From Zopfochytrium polystomum (taxonomy: Eukaryota > Chytridiomycota > Chytridiomycetes > Chytridiales > Chytridiaceae): 64,000 nucleotides of DNA. Under the pieces are notes generated by a model. The model ran no database searches, was not told the origin of the DNA, and was given only the letters and a program-made list of their open reading frames with translations. The stretch spans positions 186,001 to 250,000 of the forward strand of contig JAIVFJ010000077.1 of NCBI GenBank assembly GCA_025765615.1. The letters run 5' to 3'. Positions 47,600 to 61,994 of the stretch are shown here, piece after piece. The position numbers were made by a program, and so were the translations under genes. Within the stretch, counting starts at the first letter, position 1; every line of letters starts with the position of its first letter.

Positions 47600-49584
47600 A
47601 TGCCCCAGTTGTCAGCAGCAGCGGCGGCGCTAATGGCCGCGAGTGCTGCTACCGCTACCGCTACGGCTACGGCTACGGCTACTGCTACTGCTACTGCCGC
47701 TGCGGCTGGTGGAGCCAACGTTCCTCGGTTGCGGGTGCTGGCCGCCGCGGGCTCCCCTGCCTCCCCCCTCTCGGCAGGGAGTTTTGCCGTCGACAGCCTG
47801 CATCGTCGTCACCATCATCTCGCACCACCGTACAACTCTCTCCGGAGGAGCACGCCCGTAGCTGGCATATCGTCGAGCGCCTTGCCAGCCTCCCCGACTT
47901 CTTCCCCTTCCGCCTCCCCTTCCCCACCACCTTCTGCGACGACAGCGGCTGCAGCGGCCCACGTGCTGCCTCAGCAGTCCTATGCATCCTCGCTGCCGCA
48001 GGCGGCGCCTGTGGCGAACCATAATCAGCGTCCCTTGTCATCGTCGCCGACCGCGATCGCCTCGTCCTCCTTCACACCCCCCCCCCAGCCACCACTACAA
48101 GCCGCCGACTCCCCATCACAGACGTACCGATCGTCCGGACCCCTCGTGGTTTTCTTTCGTTCGCCGCTCTTGGACCTCCCTGTTCGGCTCTGGAACGTCG
48201 CCGTCGGGCGTCGCTGCGGCTGCTGGCAATGCGGGCGGGCTTGCCGCGGTGGGTGGCCCCGCCGTGCCGTGGACAGAGGCCATGGCCGCTGCGGAGAAAC
48301 TCGTTCTACCCCCAGGCAGCAGCACCGTCATCAACCCGCGCGAACTCCTTGGAAACGACATCTCCCTTCTGACGGAAAACATCCGGCGATTGCTCGGCAC
48401 CGGACACCCGGTGCTCTCCTCCATCAGCAATTACTATTTCCAAGCAAAGGGCAAAAACATTAGACCCGTCCTCATCCTCCTCGTCTCTCAAGCCACGCAC
48501 TCACTCCCGAATCGCAATTTCGACCCCAGCACAGCTTCAGACGCTTCTATCGATCGCGCCATCTCCAGCGCATGCGAAATCAAGTTTGAAGCACAATTAA
48601 CTGCCTCGGTCGACCCCAATTCCGCCACGATCTTGCCTTCTCAGAGACGTTTGGCAGAGATCACAGAGATGATTCACACCGCTTCGCTTCTGCACGATGA
48701 TGTGATCGACCTGTCGTTGACACGCCGTTCCCAGCCGTCCGCCAACGCGGAGTTCGGGAACAAGATGGCAATTCTTGCCGGCGACTTCCTGCTCGCGCGC
48801 GCGTCGGTGGCCCTCGCTCGTCTTCGTAACGTTGAAGTCGTCGAGCTCCTTTCTACGGTGATTTCGAACCTCGTTGAGGGCGAGTTTATGCAGCTTCGGA
48901 ATTCGCAGCAGCAGAATGACGGATCGTCGAGCGCGAAAAGCATGACGCCATTCGAATACTACCTGGAAAAAACGTACATGAAGACCGCCAGTTTGATCGC
49001 AAAAAGCTGTCGCGCTGCTGCTGTTCTTGGCGGTTGTTCGTCTGAAATTGCCGACGCCGTACACGACTATGGAAGGAACTTGGGCCTTGCATTTCAAGTA
49101 GGAATTCTTTGACACGAACAGAACGTGTTCTTTTGAATCGCTTCTGATTATTCTTGTCATCCCTTTTTCGTGCTTTCAGCTCGTCGATGACATGCTCGAT
49201 TTTGTCATGACTGCCGACCAGATGGGCAAGCCCGTCAACGCAGATCTCAAACTGGGCCTCGCTACCGCTCCCGTCCTCTACGCCTCAGAAAAGTACCCGC
49301 AGCTGCTGCCCTTGATTGATCGTCAGTTTAAGCAGGATGGCGACGTTGACACTGTGTGTACTTTCGCTTTTTGCAAGCTCGCCCTTTTTCACTGATCCTC
49401 GGACTGCTTTTCGTCTCGCCAGGCTCGCCTGCTCGTGAACCGAAGCGACGGCATCGAAAGGACACGTCAATTGGCAGCATCGTACTGCCAACAAGCAGTG
49501 GACTCGATCTCCGTCCTTCCGGCGTCGCCAGCGAAGACGGTATTAATCCAACTCACGCACTCTGTTCTGAACCGAACGAAGTAA
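47600..49584 (+). CDS. COQ1: Trans-polyprenyl diphosphate synthase for ubiquinone side chain
   Basis: Makes the long isoprenoid tail of ubiquinone in mitochondria. The catalytic part is clear. It has NYYFQAKGKNIRPVLILLVS, then the first Asp-rich motif in IHTASLLHDDVIDLS, GNKMAILAGDFLLARASVAL and EKTYMKTASLIA. The second Asp-rich motif (QLVDDMLDF) falls at an exon boundary (49097/49180), followed by NADLKLGLATAPVLYA. The last exon (49423-49584) has DGIERTRQLAASYCQQAV. The N-terminal ~200 codons are Ala/Ser/Pro-rich, with an Ala-Thr repeat near 47640-47700. They lie in another frame from the core, so an intron or frame change around 48.0-48.1 kb is needed. The exact start is uncertain, though a mitochondrial presequence is expected there. 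Confidence 0.88.
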
Positions 49585-50001
49585 TTTGGGGGTTTTTTGA
49601 TTCTCGCTTTTCAGTTTGCTTTTTTTTTTTTTTTTTTTTTTTTGGTTTCTGGTTTTGTTTGAATCAGGTTCGTGGTTGTCTTTTTTTTTTTTTATTCTCG
49701 GGCTGCTCGGAGGAGTAAACTTGGCTCTTGTGTGGTGGACCACTGTGCCTCACCTTCTCGCCTGCTCTTACTCTGAATATCCCTCTCCGCAACCTCCCTT
49801 GGTTTGCTCGTTTTTTGACTCGAGCGAGCAAACTCATCGGCTGAGGCGTTGCTTCCCACTGCAAAGAATGCGGAAGCAACTGGTGATTCGTTGTCGCACG
49901 TACGCGGATTTCGAAGCCGGTTTCGTCCGATTCAACGTAAACGAGCGCATACAAAAGATGGCTGATGAATCAGCAACGGAAGAGGAAAAGCAGAAAAACA
50001 C
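49585..50001. other. Intergenic gap with T runs
   Basis: Two T runs (about 49619-49643 and 49681-49693) lie just after the COQ1 stop. The rest has open frames with no recognisable motif. I see no gene here. Confidence 0.6.
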
Positions 50002-50742
50002 ATGTCGCGCATTCTTCGATTCGCTTGGGGCACCACCAAAGCAGCCTCGCTGGCAGTGCTCACCCTGGCCGCCGCATCCGAGGCCCTCGTTTCACCCTTC
50101 GACCCCGTCGGCGGCGGCGGCGGCGGTGGTGACGGCAGAAGCGGAGGCGACAAGACTATGCTGGCGGCCTGCGCGCGCATCGAAAGCCACAAGATCGTCG
50201 ACGCGTACGAGCTGCGGTCCAAAAGACGAAAAAGATCGACACCAGCAACACCACCGCCAACAACAACAACGCCCACCGACCTACCCGTCGACCTCGCCGA
50301 GCCCAGCGGGCGCAGCCACACGGACCCCTCCGCCGCGCTCGCGGACGCGCTCCTCCGCACGCCGTTCCTCGTGCTGGAGCGCGCGGCCGTCGGCGCCGTG
50401 CTGCCGGCGCTGCGCGGGCTCACGCCGGACCCGACGGGCCGCTACGAGGCCGGCACGCGGGTGTCTGGGTGGACCGTGGTCGGGCGCACCGCGGACGAGC
50501 TGGTGATGCGGTGGAGCGTGTTTGGCGGCAGCGGGTACACGTGGGTGCAGGCGGTCAGCGGTAGGGACGACCACGACGGCGAGGAGGGCGAGCCGGTGCT
50601 GCTGCGGTTCGGGAGCGCGACGACGCTGCCGACGAGGTGGTCTGCGCCGGTGCAGGCGGCTGTGACGCTCTTCCATTCGACGTACTCCAAGGTATTGTTG
50701 CTGACGGTGGCGGCGTCGGTGTGGGTCCGTCGGACGGTGTGA
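50002..50742 (+). CDS. Intronless GC-rich protein, possibly DUF2867-like
   Basis: A single uninterrupted frame of 246 codons starts at ATG 50002. It has strikingly high GC and codon bias compared with the intron-rich genes around it. The protein has an acidic, Gly-rich N-terminal loop, then RIESHKIVDAYELRS and a Thr/Pro linker. After that come RTPFLVLERAAVGAVLPALR, DELVMRWSVFGGSGYTWVQA, VLLRFGSATTLPTRWSAPV and a hydrophobic end (KVLLLTVAASVWV). The order of a helical A..LRTP....L..R segment, a ligand-cavity-like beta part and a final V.LFHS.Y helix resembles the bacterial DUF2867 (SRPBCC-like) family. I hold this loosely. No catalytic residues can be named. Bacterial ancestry is an inference from intron absence and composition. 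Confidence 0.5.
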   Translation: MSRILRFAWGTTKAASLAVLTLAAASEALVSPFDPVGGGGGGGDGRSGGDKTMLAACARIESHKIVDAYELRSKRRKRSTPATPPPTTTTPTDLPVDLAEPSGRSHTDPSAALADALLRTPFLVLERAAVGAVLPALRGLTPDPTGRYEAGTRVSGWTVVGRTADELVMRWSVFGGSGYTWVQAVSGRDDHDGEEGEPVLLRFGSATTLPTRWSAPVQAAVTLFHSTYSKVLLLTVAASVWVRRTV

Positions 50743-51539
50743 AATCGACTTTTTCTATGCGTTGAACGAAACGTGCTGGGTTGTCGGAATTGGAGAGGAC
50801 GGGGTCGAGGGCTTAATAGTTATATTGTGTACCTCTTTTTTCATTCCGGGAGGCTGCGTAGGCGAGGTTTGCCCTCCATTTGCACCTCGGACGATGGTTG
50901 CACTTTAAAAGAAAAGAGAGCTGGGCGACCCCGCGGGGATAGAGTGGTCGGCGATGTGGGCTGGCGTGTGCGAACAAGAGCTTCGTGCCCGCATTTCCGT
51001 CCAGGCGCGTTCATCGAGCTTGGAACTCGGGATTAATGACCCGTTGGATGGAAATATGTGCATACCTATCTCGTGCGGGTGCCGCAAACCTTTCTTTCTT
51101 TCTCCTTGACACGCACGGCTTGTCCAGTCAGGTGAGTGCCATCCATCTGGCCCGAACACCCTTGTCGCGATCGCCCACCCCGACTGCGCGACAGGCTAGC
51201 GCGACGCCCTCAATGCCGCCGTCGACGCCTTCTCTCTCGGCACCCCTCGTCTACTTGCCAGAGGCAGCCCACACCCGACGGCGATTGGTTTCGGAAACCG
51301 GCTCCTTTCCCGTGTGTTCGTGGAGACCGACTCACCAGAACGTTTTGAAAAGGCCGGTTTGCTCGCGTGCCCTCGATCCCGTTCGAGCGCGGCATCATGC
51401 ATTCTCTGCCGATCGATATCCTCCCGTTTTACTATCTTCCTGCTTTGGATTTGATTCGCTTGTGACACTGCTTTCGTAACAGATCCGCAAGTCTTTTGTG
51501 TTCGCATAGTTTCCATTCTGGACCGTATCCGACAGCAGC

Positions 51540-54500
51540 ATGTTCCACTTTGGCGAGGGCGCCGCGGCCCGCTATGCTGCCAACCGCGGGACTGATGATG
51601 GCGAGGTTTGTACCACCCAGTCGACTGTCACGGTCGGAGTTCTCACCGACAAGTGTTCGCAACCTCCAATTTCAAACCTGACCAGGCGACACTGGTCGTC
51701 GCAGCTTCGGGTGACAATTATCTCATCGGCACGGACCACGAAGAGTTCGCGGCGGCCCTTCGGGATACGCCAGAGGACGATCTTTTGATGGAGGATGGTG
51801 TCATTTCCAAGTATATAGCAGTCTGCGAGGAGAGGTCCGCTTTTGCTCAATATGATCAGTGAGACTGTCGAGTTGACCTCGTGCACTTTTCAGATTGGAC
51901 GAGGAAGAATACGGAGAGGATGGTACAGACTTGACTGAACGCGAGCATTGGCGACTTGAAAGCGCAACCTGGAAGTTGATTGGGACGCTTCTTGAGTAAG
52001 CGTCACCATTTTAAGTTCTGTACAAAAACACTTTTTTCTCACCCCTCCCTTACAGCATTCGGCTGGACGCGCTCGAGGAGGACACGGGAGATATACACAT
52101 CTTCTCCAGCGATCTCGCACGCGTGCAGCACTGGATCGGCAAGAGCAAGACTTTGTCCGAATTAGTGGTTGGTTCAGAGCTTCACATTTTAAGACCAAGA
52201 TGATTAATCTTCTAGTTTGCAGCGTGTGAAAGAATGGCTGGAAGAAACTGCACCACCGGTTCTACCAGTTGAAGTGCGGAAAGGGTATTGGCCTTATACA
52301 TGCAGACAAGCTAGGGAGGCACTAGTGGGGTTCTCCAAGCCCTCTGGTGTGAGCAAGTTTGAGTTGGACCCCGACGGTCCAATCCGCAATCGTCAACCCC
52401 TCGCTCCTGACGATAAGGTAGGGCTTGCAATTACGTTTTGCACAAAGTTACTCCTTGAAGCGCATCTTCTTAAGTTCGAAACTAGAACTATGAGCTTGGG
52501 TTGAACCAAACAATATTTGACTACGTCCGTCGTGGACGGTTGGAGGATGCCATGAACCTATGCCGTGTCTGTGATCACCCTTGGAAAGCTGCAAGCCTGG
52601 GTGGTGCACTATACAGCAACGATGCCCTTATAGGTAGATTTTCACTGCACCATTGCCACACTAATAGCATGCCCTTGAAGATGGTAACATGGAAGGTGAC
52701 AGTATTGCAGGAAATGTGAACCGAGACCTGTGGCGAGCAGTGTGCTTTGCCATTGCAAACGATGTATGTGTGGATTTAAAAACAAGATATCTGGAACTGA
52801 TTTGAAATTTTGAACAGGATTCATTTGATCCATATGAGCGTGCAGTATACGCAGTCCTCTCTGGAGATGTCAAGAATGTTAGTAGCTTTTGGATTTTCAT
52901 CAGAGCGCTAAAATCATCTGAAGGCCCTTCCAGTGTGCACGTCATGGGAGGACCAAGTTTGGGCTCACATTTATGCATTGGTTGAGCAAAAGCTTTCTGA
53001 GGTTTGGACTCGTATTGGCAATGTTTATAAATGACTCGATACTCCCAGTGCCTGGCCTCTGATGAGCAAATCAATGCATCAGCAGAGATTAGTGACCTTC
53101 CCCTGCCTTCTGAGAACATTAAACTGGAGGAGGTTTTTGAGAAACTTGTTCAATCATCTGAAAGGAACCTTCAGTCAGTCTTGCTTGACTCTTGGTGCAC
53201 CACTTTTGTAACCATCCATCATCAATTTCCAGCGATGCAGCCCAAAACCCTTTTCGGTTGATTCAAGCCTTTTGGGTCATGGACATAGTCGACAGCATGT
53301 TTGAGAATTTCCACATGAAGCTTGAAGCAAAGCAGTCGTGAGTTTCACTCGCATACCTTAATGGTGTCGAGGTTGACCAAGTTGTCAGGATATCGAACAT
53401 GCCACAAGTTCTTCGCTTTCTGGCGCACCTATTTCTGGTGCTTCGAAAGGCGGGATACCAGATGCGGAATATTGAGAGTGGAAACTTCATTTTAAGGAGC
53501 TATGTGGACCTGCTCATACTTGCACGAAAGGTACAGTGTGCTTTTCGCTTTATGCACATCACAGTTATTCTTATAATTGAGCAGCCATCAGCAGTCACCA
53601 CATTTACAGTGGAGCTTCCCGCGGAACTACAAATCCATTGCCACGCACAGTTTTTCAAATGTAAGTCTCCACTGGGTTCCTATAGTCGTTACTAACGATG
53701 TTGTCCAGCTTTGGGAGAAGACCGAGATGTTCGCTTGAAGTATTTGGAGGAGGCCAAAAAGCGCAACCTCAACACTCGAGAAATCTGTCTGGAAACAGCA
53801 GAGGCACTCATGCAAGGAGGAGTTGTTAGAGTAAGTGGAAAGAATCAACCGACCAAAGAGAGCAATTTTTTGATATCTGTAATTGCTCGCGTTTGCTACC
53901 AGGAGCACAATCCCAGCTCTGCGCAGAGTGTTATTCTCAGTAATCTGGATTCGCCCGTCATGGACAGCGAACGCACACAAATTCTTGGGCTGGAGTGGGT
54001 ATTGTTTGACAAATCCCAACGAGTTGAGGCCCTCGGTTTGTGGAATAAGCTGTCGAGGAGATTTTTAGGTGGGCTCTCGTCGGGACGTGGCGTTTGGCTT
54101 GGTTGTGGTCTCACATAGCAGCACTCAGTATTTGGACGCGTCAACTGTGTCAAGGAGCTCTTGGGAATGCTGCCAACCGACATGCCGCCGCAAGATCTCA
54201 TCCAACAAGCCCTCAATCTCACGCAGTACGAGGAAACTAACAACGAGGCTGCAATAAGTGGCATGGATCCTTTCATCAAGAGTCGGGCTGTTCAAGTTTG
54301 GGAGTTTTTCGCGTACAAAGCTCTCATTTTGGCGCTAGAAGGCTATGGCAAGTTTTGTGTGGTTCTATCTCAAAGACCGTTGTCCGGAAGGTAAGGCTTG
54401 GCGTCCGTTGCACAGTGCAAATGGAGTGTTTTCAATTCAAACCCGAAACTTCCTTTGTCGCCACCTAGGGAAACATTCCAATTTAAGGACTGGCTGGAAG

Positions 54501-55106
54501 CTCTGAAGGTTCACTCGTATTTGATCGCAAAACTCAGAAAATTAACTAAGGCACCTTTTTATATTTGATTTGTAGGTAGCGAAAGACAGTGCCGTGGAAT
54601 ATGTGGAGCAGCTCTTGCTTCCGAAGAACTGGCTAACGAGGAACACTCGTCCCAACATGAGCGCACAAGGTCCGTCATCGTCCACCATTGATTTTGACCC
54701 ACTGTTGGTGGAGACCTGACCGGGTTGGGCCATCTTCTTTTCGCCGAACAGAAATTGAACAGGCAAGGGATTTCCAGTTCCTGCGGGAGGTGTACTTGCC
54801 AGAAGCGGTCATGATGCTGCATCGAATCTATTACGACACTCGCGAGTATATCCCGGGGTGAGAATTTTTTTTTTTTTTTTTCATATCTGTTGGTGTGCAA
54901 GATCTTTGCGCCTAATCTCCACACTTCATCTTCCGTCCTTTCATGGCCACAGCCACCTAGAAAAGTCCGCCCAGTTGATCGACATGATAAGCCAGTCCGA
55001 GGACAAGCTCTACAGCGACCTAATGCGGTCGGGCAAAGCAGCCCAAGTGTTGACGGCGATCCAGCGGGCCAAAGCGGAGCTTGCTGGGCGCACGCGCAAA
55101 GAGTGA
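51540..55106 (+). CDS. NUP84: Nup107/Nup84, Y-complex nucleoporin
   Basis: Scaffold subunit of the nuclear pore outer ring. About 18 short exons encode an all-helical protein. The most diagnostic block is DYVRRGRLEDAMNLCRVCDH, then PWKAASLGGALY, matching the family A-Y-I-R-x-G-x...A..LC...G..WRAA.L.G signature. Other landmarks are DPDGPIRNRQPLA, VNRDLWRAVCFAIAND, ERAVYAVLSGD, SWEDQVWAHIYALVEQKLSE, MPQVLRFLAHLFLVLR and IKSRAVQVWEFFAYKALILA. The end is REVYLPEAVMMLHRIYYDTR, then SEDKLYSDLMRSG. The start is uncertain: MFHFGEGAAARYAANRG at 51540 splices well into ATLVVAASGDNY, but coding-like pieces further upstream (about 51189-51309) could be earlier exons. Confidence 0.85.
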
Positions 55107-55315
55107 TGCGTGGGGCGTTGGGGATGAGCGACGGATCACGAGTTTCGAGATGAGCACATTTTATTCCCTAATGAAAAAAGTGGGCAAGAAAACAGAGAAA
55201 TAAACCAAAAGCAAATTCAAGCAGCAAACGATGGAACGGGCTGGCCCGTTTCGGCAAAGTACGACTCCCAAAGGCCAACGATCTTGACAATTATAGTCCC
55301 GACAGAAGGGAACGG

Positions 55316-58132
55316 TTAAAGTCGCCTGATCAACAACGGTTGTTCATCGCTCACCTCTTTCTGCGTCTCGATCATTGACTTCAGCATGCCCTGGATGCCA
55401 GAAGCAAAGTCGGCCACTTTTTCCTGATCGTAACGAATGAGCTCGGATCTAAGCCTCTCCGTGATATCGTGAAATGCCTGCTTTGCCTCAGCAGTGGATT
55501 TTTCCAACTGAACAAAACATTAATTAAAAATTTAAGCAAATATAGGGGGTCAGGGAATGACGGTCAAGCCGTCGTTTGACGCATATCTAACCTCGATAAT
55601 CTCGGCCTCTCCAAAAGATATTTTATCGGAACGAATCTTGGCCGAAGCTTTCAGCTTGTTTAGAGCATCGCGCTTCTTGTAGCTGTTCGTGTCGGCCGTT
55701 TGCCAGGTTACGAAGGCCTTCACGCGGGATGCAAATGCAAGCTGTTCTCCGATTGGAATAAGCCACCAGTCATAAGAAATGCAAGAAAAAGGCACGGCCC
55801 CGAACCTTGATCGAGCCGATGACGCGAACATATTCGTCAACCACTCCAAAAATGTGAATCAGATCGTGCTTTGCCTTGAAAATAAGCAGTCAAAATAGAT
55901 GACGTTGTGTTGATCACAGATCCTCCTCTTCTGACCTGTCTCTCGTACAGCTCTTTGATCTTTATCTGAACTTTTCCGAGGGCTATTGCGCTCTGGGCAG
56001 CAGGCTTGTTCACTTCGATCGTTCCTAAAGCTGCCAAGCTTTCTCCGAAATCCTGAAGCGTCGCTCCCAGGTCTTTTACAACCCCCAAAGTTGTCAGAAA
56101 AGTTTACAGGTCGTATGGCGAGTTTCACACCTCTTCGCTGCTTGATGAGAACCTCGACAGCCTTGAGCAAGAATCGCAGCTGATTTTCAACCGCATCTAA
56201 TTGGTTTCGCCGGCTAACGAAGAACTTTTACCGCAAAAAAAGAAGGAAAAGGATTTGAGGAGAGCACGATAAACCGAAGACTGATTAAGGCATCTCACCT
56301 CTTCGTCGTTCTCAATTTTAGTCGCGGTTGGAACCACGGGAGAGCTTGTGAGCGAAGTTGTGAACACGGACATGAAACCAGTCTTGTTTTCTTCCCGCCG
56401 CTTCTGGTTAACCTACGTCGACAAATTAAAACAAAAAGGCCGGTTGAGCAGACATCTTACATCGACCGCGAAAGTTTCGGACTCCAGAAACATGCGCAAA
56501 TCCGCATCCGATTGGAGAAGTGGGTGGATTGTTATCCTTTTAAGACAGCGTTCCAGGCCCAGTCGGCGAGTCTCCACGAATTCGTTTTGGAACCGGCCTA
56601 CGGGGTATTGTTCGACTTACTAACACTGAAAGAAAAGATAAGTATTACATACCCAAGGCATTCTTTTCGGGTATCGGAGGAATTATGACGCCTGGGTATC
56701 TTTCTTGGAGCTGGTTGTAAAGCCAGAGGAAGTCACGGTATCGTCGTGTCACACCGAACTCTGGGTTTCGGTATTCAGGACAGTTCGTCTGACATGTTCA
56801 GTGGGTGGACAGCGTTAGCCCAGAGAACAATAGATAATGAGCCGTCACACCTTTGTCTTCACTTTATACGTGACATGGGCGTTTATAAGGTCTGCCCCGA
56901 CCTTTTGGGGTTCTGTTACCCTTACGTCAAACTTGTAGGCGGCTTCGATAGGCTATATATGTTCGTTACGTCAGCCGATGAATTGGAAAACACCACTTGC
57001 AAACCTCAGTAGATGGAAGCTCCTTATCAGAGCTGTTATTCGCGGCAACGCTTCCAGGAGCAGGACCGGACTCCTCCTCCGAATCCTCCTCGTCGTCCTG
57101 GCTCAGCGCCATCAAGGGATCAATAAATTTCGCCCCGTTCTTTGGTGTCTTGGTGAGTTTGGGCTTCGGGCTGCTGCTAGCTACAGGCTCAGGATGAGAA
57201 TTCGCCCGCGCTGCCCCAAAGAATGGGTCATCCAGGTCGTGAGAGGCTGGGGAAGGCGGAGCAAGAACTGAATCACGATTCACGACTGGCGAGGAATCGG
57301 CGGCCAAAGGATCGGTACGCGTCGCATTTTGAATGACTTGATCGGCTAGGGAACCACCAGCTGGCACAGCCGCTGGGGCGGTAGCCTCCTGCAAAGGATT
57401 GGACGGAACAGGATGCGGAAGCGCAGCAGGTGCGGGTTTTGGCGAGTACTTCTTTGGAGCTGGAGGTGGAATTGGAGCTGGAAGATCCCCAAGAAGCGGA
57501 TTGGGGATAATATCTTCCGCTGCAGCTACTTTTTGCTGTTGGGCTGCGTGATAAGCTCTAAGCAGAGTCGCGTTGAGGCTGTGATCCGCGGCAGCTGAAT
57601 TGGTCGGCGCCCTGCGAGGCGGCACCGATTGAGCGGGAATGGGAGGCGCGCCGAAAGGCGATCCATACGCTGGGTCAGCAAAGCCACCCCTTATGTCCTC
57701 ATCATAAATGCCTGGTCCCAAAGGGTCCAGCGCGGGTAACCGGTCATACGGAGAAGCTGCCTCCGTATGGTGGAGTGGGGGAATCGTGAAGTCGGATTTT
57801 TGAGTGGGGATAGGCGGAGGCAGGAATTCGGGTTGCCCGCTGAATCCAAATCCATCATCCTCAAGCGATGCAGACACGGCACCGCCAAAGCCGGAACTGA
57901 AAGAGGAGGGATCAAATGAGGAGTAGCCTTTCGACGATGCAGGCTCGTGAGATGGGATCTGAGGCTGGCTCAGGGTGTGCGAAGAAATTGCCGTTGGCAG
58001 AGGGTCCGTCGCGACTTGCTGCGAAGGCTGAATCGATGCGAGCGATGACGAGGACGCCGATGAAGATGGGGCATCGCCCCAGACGGAGGCACCTCCTCCA
58101 AAGACGTCGTCATCATCGGGTGCGAACGACAT
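55316..58132 (-). CDS. VPS5: Vps5/SNX1-type PX-BAR sorting nexin
   Basis: Retromer-associated sorting nexin that coats endosomal tubules. The long N-terminal exon, from ATG 58130-58132 (MSFAPDDDDVFGGGASVWGD), is Pro/Ser-rich and disordered, ending in an acidic stretch (SQDDEEDSEEESG). A PX domain follows, with VTEPQKVGADLINAHVTYKV, then FGVTRRYRDFLWLYNQL and YPGVIIPPIPEK, the basic and Pro-rich phosphoinositide pocket. RRLGLERCLKRITIHPLLQS and DLRMFLE end it. The BAR helices include LRFLLKAVEVLIKQRR, LQDFGESLAALGTIE, YKKRDALNKLKAS and FHDITERLRSELIRYDQEKV. The stop is at 55316-55318. The gene is divergent from MAEA/Fyv10, with 113 bp between the start codons. Confidence 0.9.
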
Positions 58133-58245
58133 AACGACGACTGGCGGGTGAGGTGTGAACCGCTGCAATGTCCACTTGTAGTGGTACTGTTGAAAGAAAA
58201 AACGGAAAAAAAACTCGAAAAAAGGAAAGATTTCAAGACGCACCG

Positions 58246-59989
58246 ATGGCGAAGCTTCAAACAGATGGTAAGCGCGTTGGTGCCAACGAATGACCGGACT
58301 TGCTGGAACGACGCCTCTATGAGCAGCGTTTCATTGCCTACGGCGCGTGACATCTTGCGGCGTTGGCGGAATCCGTGAAGTTGAGAGGACCGCAGAGGTG
58401 GAGAAGCGACGATCGCGTTGTCAAACAGACTGGATCCTTTGATTTTGTTATTCATCAACAATTCCCTTTGGATGCAGGTCTCGTGTCGCTCGAACAGCCA
58501 TTAATACGGGTTAGTCTACGAGGATATTGATCCCTCATTTGTCGGTTCTAATTCCCTCTTTATTAGGTGCCTTTGGAACAATTCAAAAAAGCTTTCAAAT
58601 CCTCGCAAAAAGCTTTTGAAAAAGACCTGTCGGCCGTCGTCTCCAGTGCAGAGTCGCTAGTAGCGAAGGCAAATGGGTCCCCAGAAGAATCGATCAAAAT
58701 AATGGATGCCATGATCGTCCGACTGCAATCGTTGAAAAGGAAGGTACGATCGCCCAATTTTTCCTGTAGATTTGTCCCAAACTCCTGATCCAATTTGCAA
58801 AGCTCGACGAGACGAAAGCGGAGGAGGCAACTTTTGCCAACAGAAGTCGACTTCGACTGGAGCATTTAAATGAGTTGGCTGCCATGACGTCCGCTGATAG
58901 TGTCAGCTTCGTTCGATGGAGCAAAATTAGGACCGACCGGATCTTGGTGGATTATGCCCTTCGGCAAGGGTTCTCTGAAACAGCAATCCACGCTGCGAAA
59001 GACGCGAATGTAGAAGTACGTTTTGCCGTGTTCTCACTAAGGAACCGCATCTCATCCTCTACGTCAGCAACTGGTCGATATCGAGCTATTCTCCCAAGCG
59101 CGTCGTGTTGAGGAAGGTCTTCGAAAGCACAGCTGTGCGGAGTGTCTCCTATGGTGCAAAGAAAACAGCTCTACTTTAAAGAAAATGAAGGTAGCGTCGT
59201 ATCTTCCCTTCATTGTACGTGCATGCCAATCACATAACACTGTTGCTGCAGAGCGATCTAGAGTTTAATCTGCGAATTCAAGAGTACATTGAGCTTATTC
59301 GCGCAAGAAAGCTTCCAGAGGCAATTGCATACTTGCGGAAATGGCTCACTCCAGCAGCAGAGCAGCATATGAAAGAAATCCAAACTGCGTCCGCTCTCTT
59401 GGCCTTCGACCCAACGACAAATTGTGACCGCTATCGCGTAAGCAATCTGCACTGCTGTTTGAGATGCATTGACCTTTCTGAGACGAAACTCCCCCTTGTT
59501 CTAAAAGAATTACTTTGACGATAGTCGGTGGGATCTTCTGATCCAGCAGTTCCGCGCCGAGAATTGCTCACTCAACAATCTCACTTCTCAACCTATCCTG
59601 AAAACAACGCTACAAGCCGGTTTGGCTGCCTTGAAGACTCCTATGTGCTATCAACCGAAAAACCAGAACATCAACTGCCCAGTTTGCCACAAGGAAGTGT
59701 TTGGACAACTCGCAGAGAAATTGCCTAATTCGCATCACTTGAATTCGTGCCTTGTTTGTCGTATCTCTGGGGTTATAATGAACGAGGATAATCCACCCAT
59801 GGTTCTGCCGAATGGTTACGTGTATTCGCAAAGGGTAGGTGAATTTGCTTGCCATGTTCGATCGCTTGACTCTGACCCTCGAAAAAGGCATTGGAGGAGA
59901 TGGCTGAACGGAATGGAGGCATTGTGCAGTGCCCCAGAACACAATCACAGTTCCACATTTCTCAGGCGCGAAAAGCATTTGTGTCGTGA
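58246..59989 (+). CDS. FYV10: MAEA / Fyv10 (Gid9), GID/CTLH E3 ligase subunit
   Basis: Catalytic RING-type subunit of the GID/CTLH ubiquitin ligase, which in yeast removes gluconeogenic enzymes. Eight exons join in phase: 58246-58267, 58478-58509, 58567-58743, 58803-59015, 59068-59190, 59252-59437, 59508-59834, 59888-59989, giving 393 aa. Landmarks are the N-terminal VPLEQFKKAFKSSQKAFEKD, then LISH (RTDRILVDYALRQGFSETA), CTLH (EFNLRIQEYIELIRARKLPE) and CRA (NNLTSQPILKTTLQAGLAAL). The GID-type RING (INCPVCHKEVFGQLAEKLP, HHLNSCLVCRISG) ends PPMVLPNGYVYSQRALEEMA. The C-terminal motif follows the family closely. Confidence 0.95.
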
Positions 59990-60182
59990 TTCCCTTTTAA
60001 TGCTTGTTGAAATTTGGAAATTCCGGATGATTGCGGTTTCGGAATAAAGTGGAAGCACTGCACCATTCAAGTGCGAATTGAAGAAAAGTAAGGGTGGCTC
60101 GCTGTAGCTCCTCCAGGCATGCCAAAAAAAGGTGATAATTGAAGAAAGCCCGAAGATAAAAAAGGGAAGAAGCAAACGCAGC

Positions 60183-61994
<1,812 letters not shown>

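Noticed and set aside
49700..50001. Open frame running into the DUF2867-like gene
   Set aside because: It is in a different frame from the gene, begins in T runs and shows no conserved motif.
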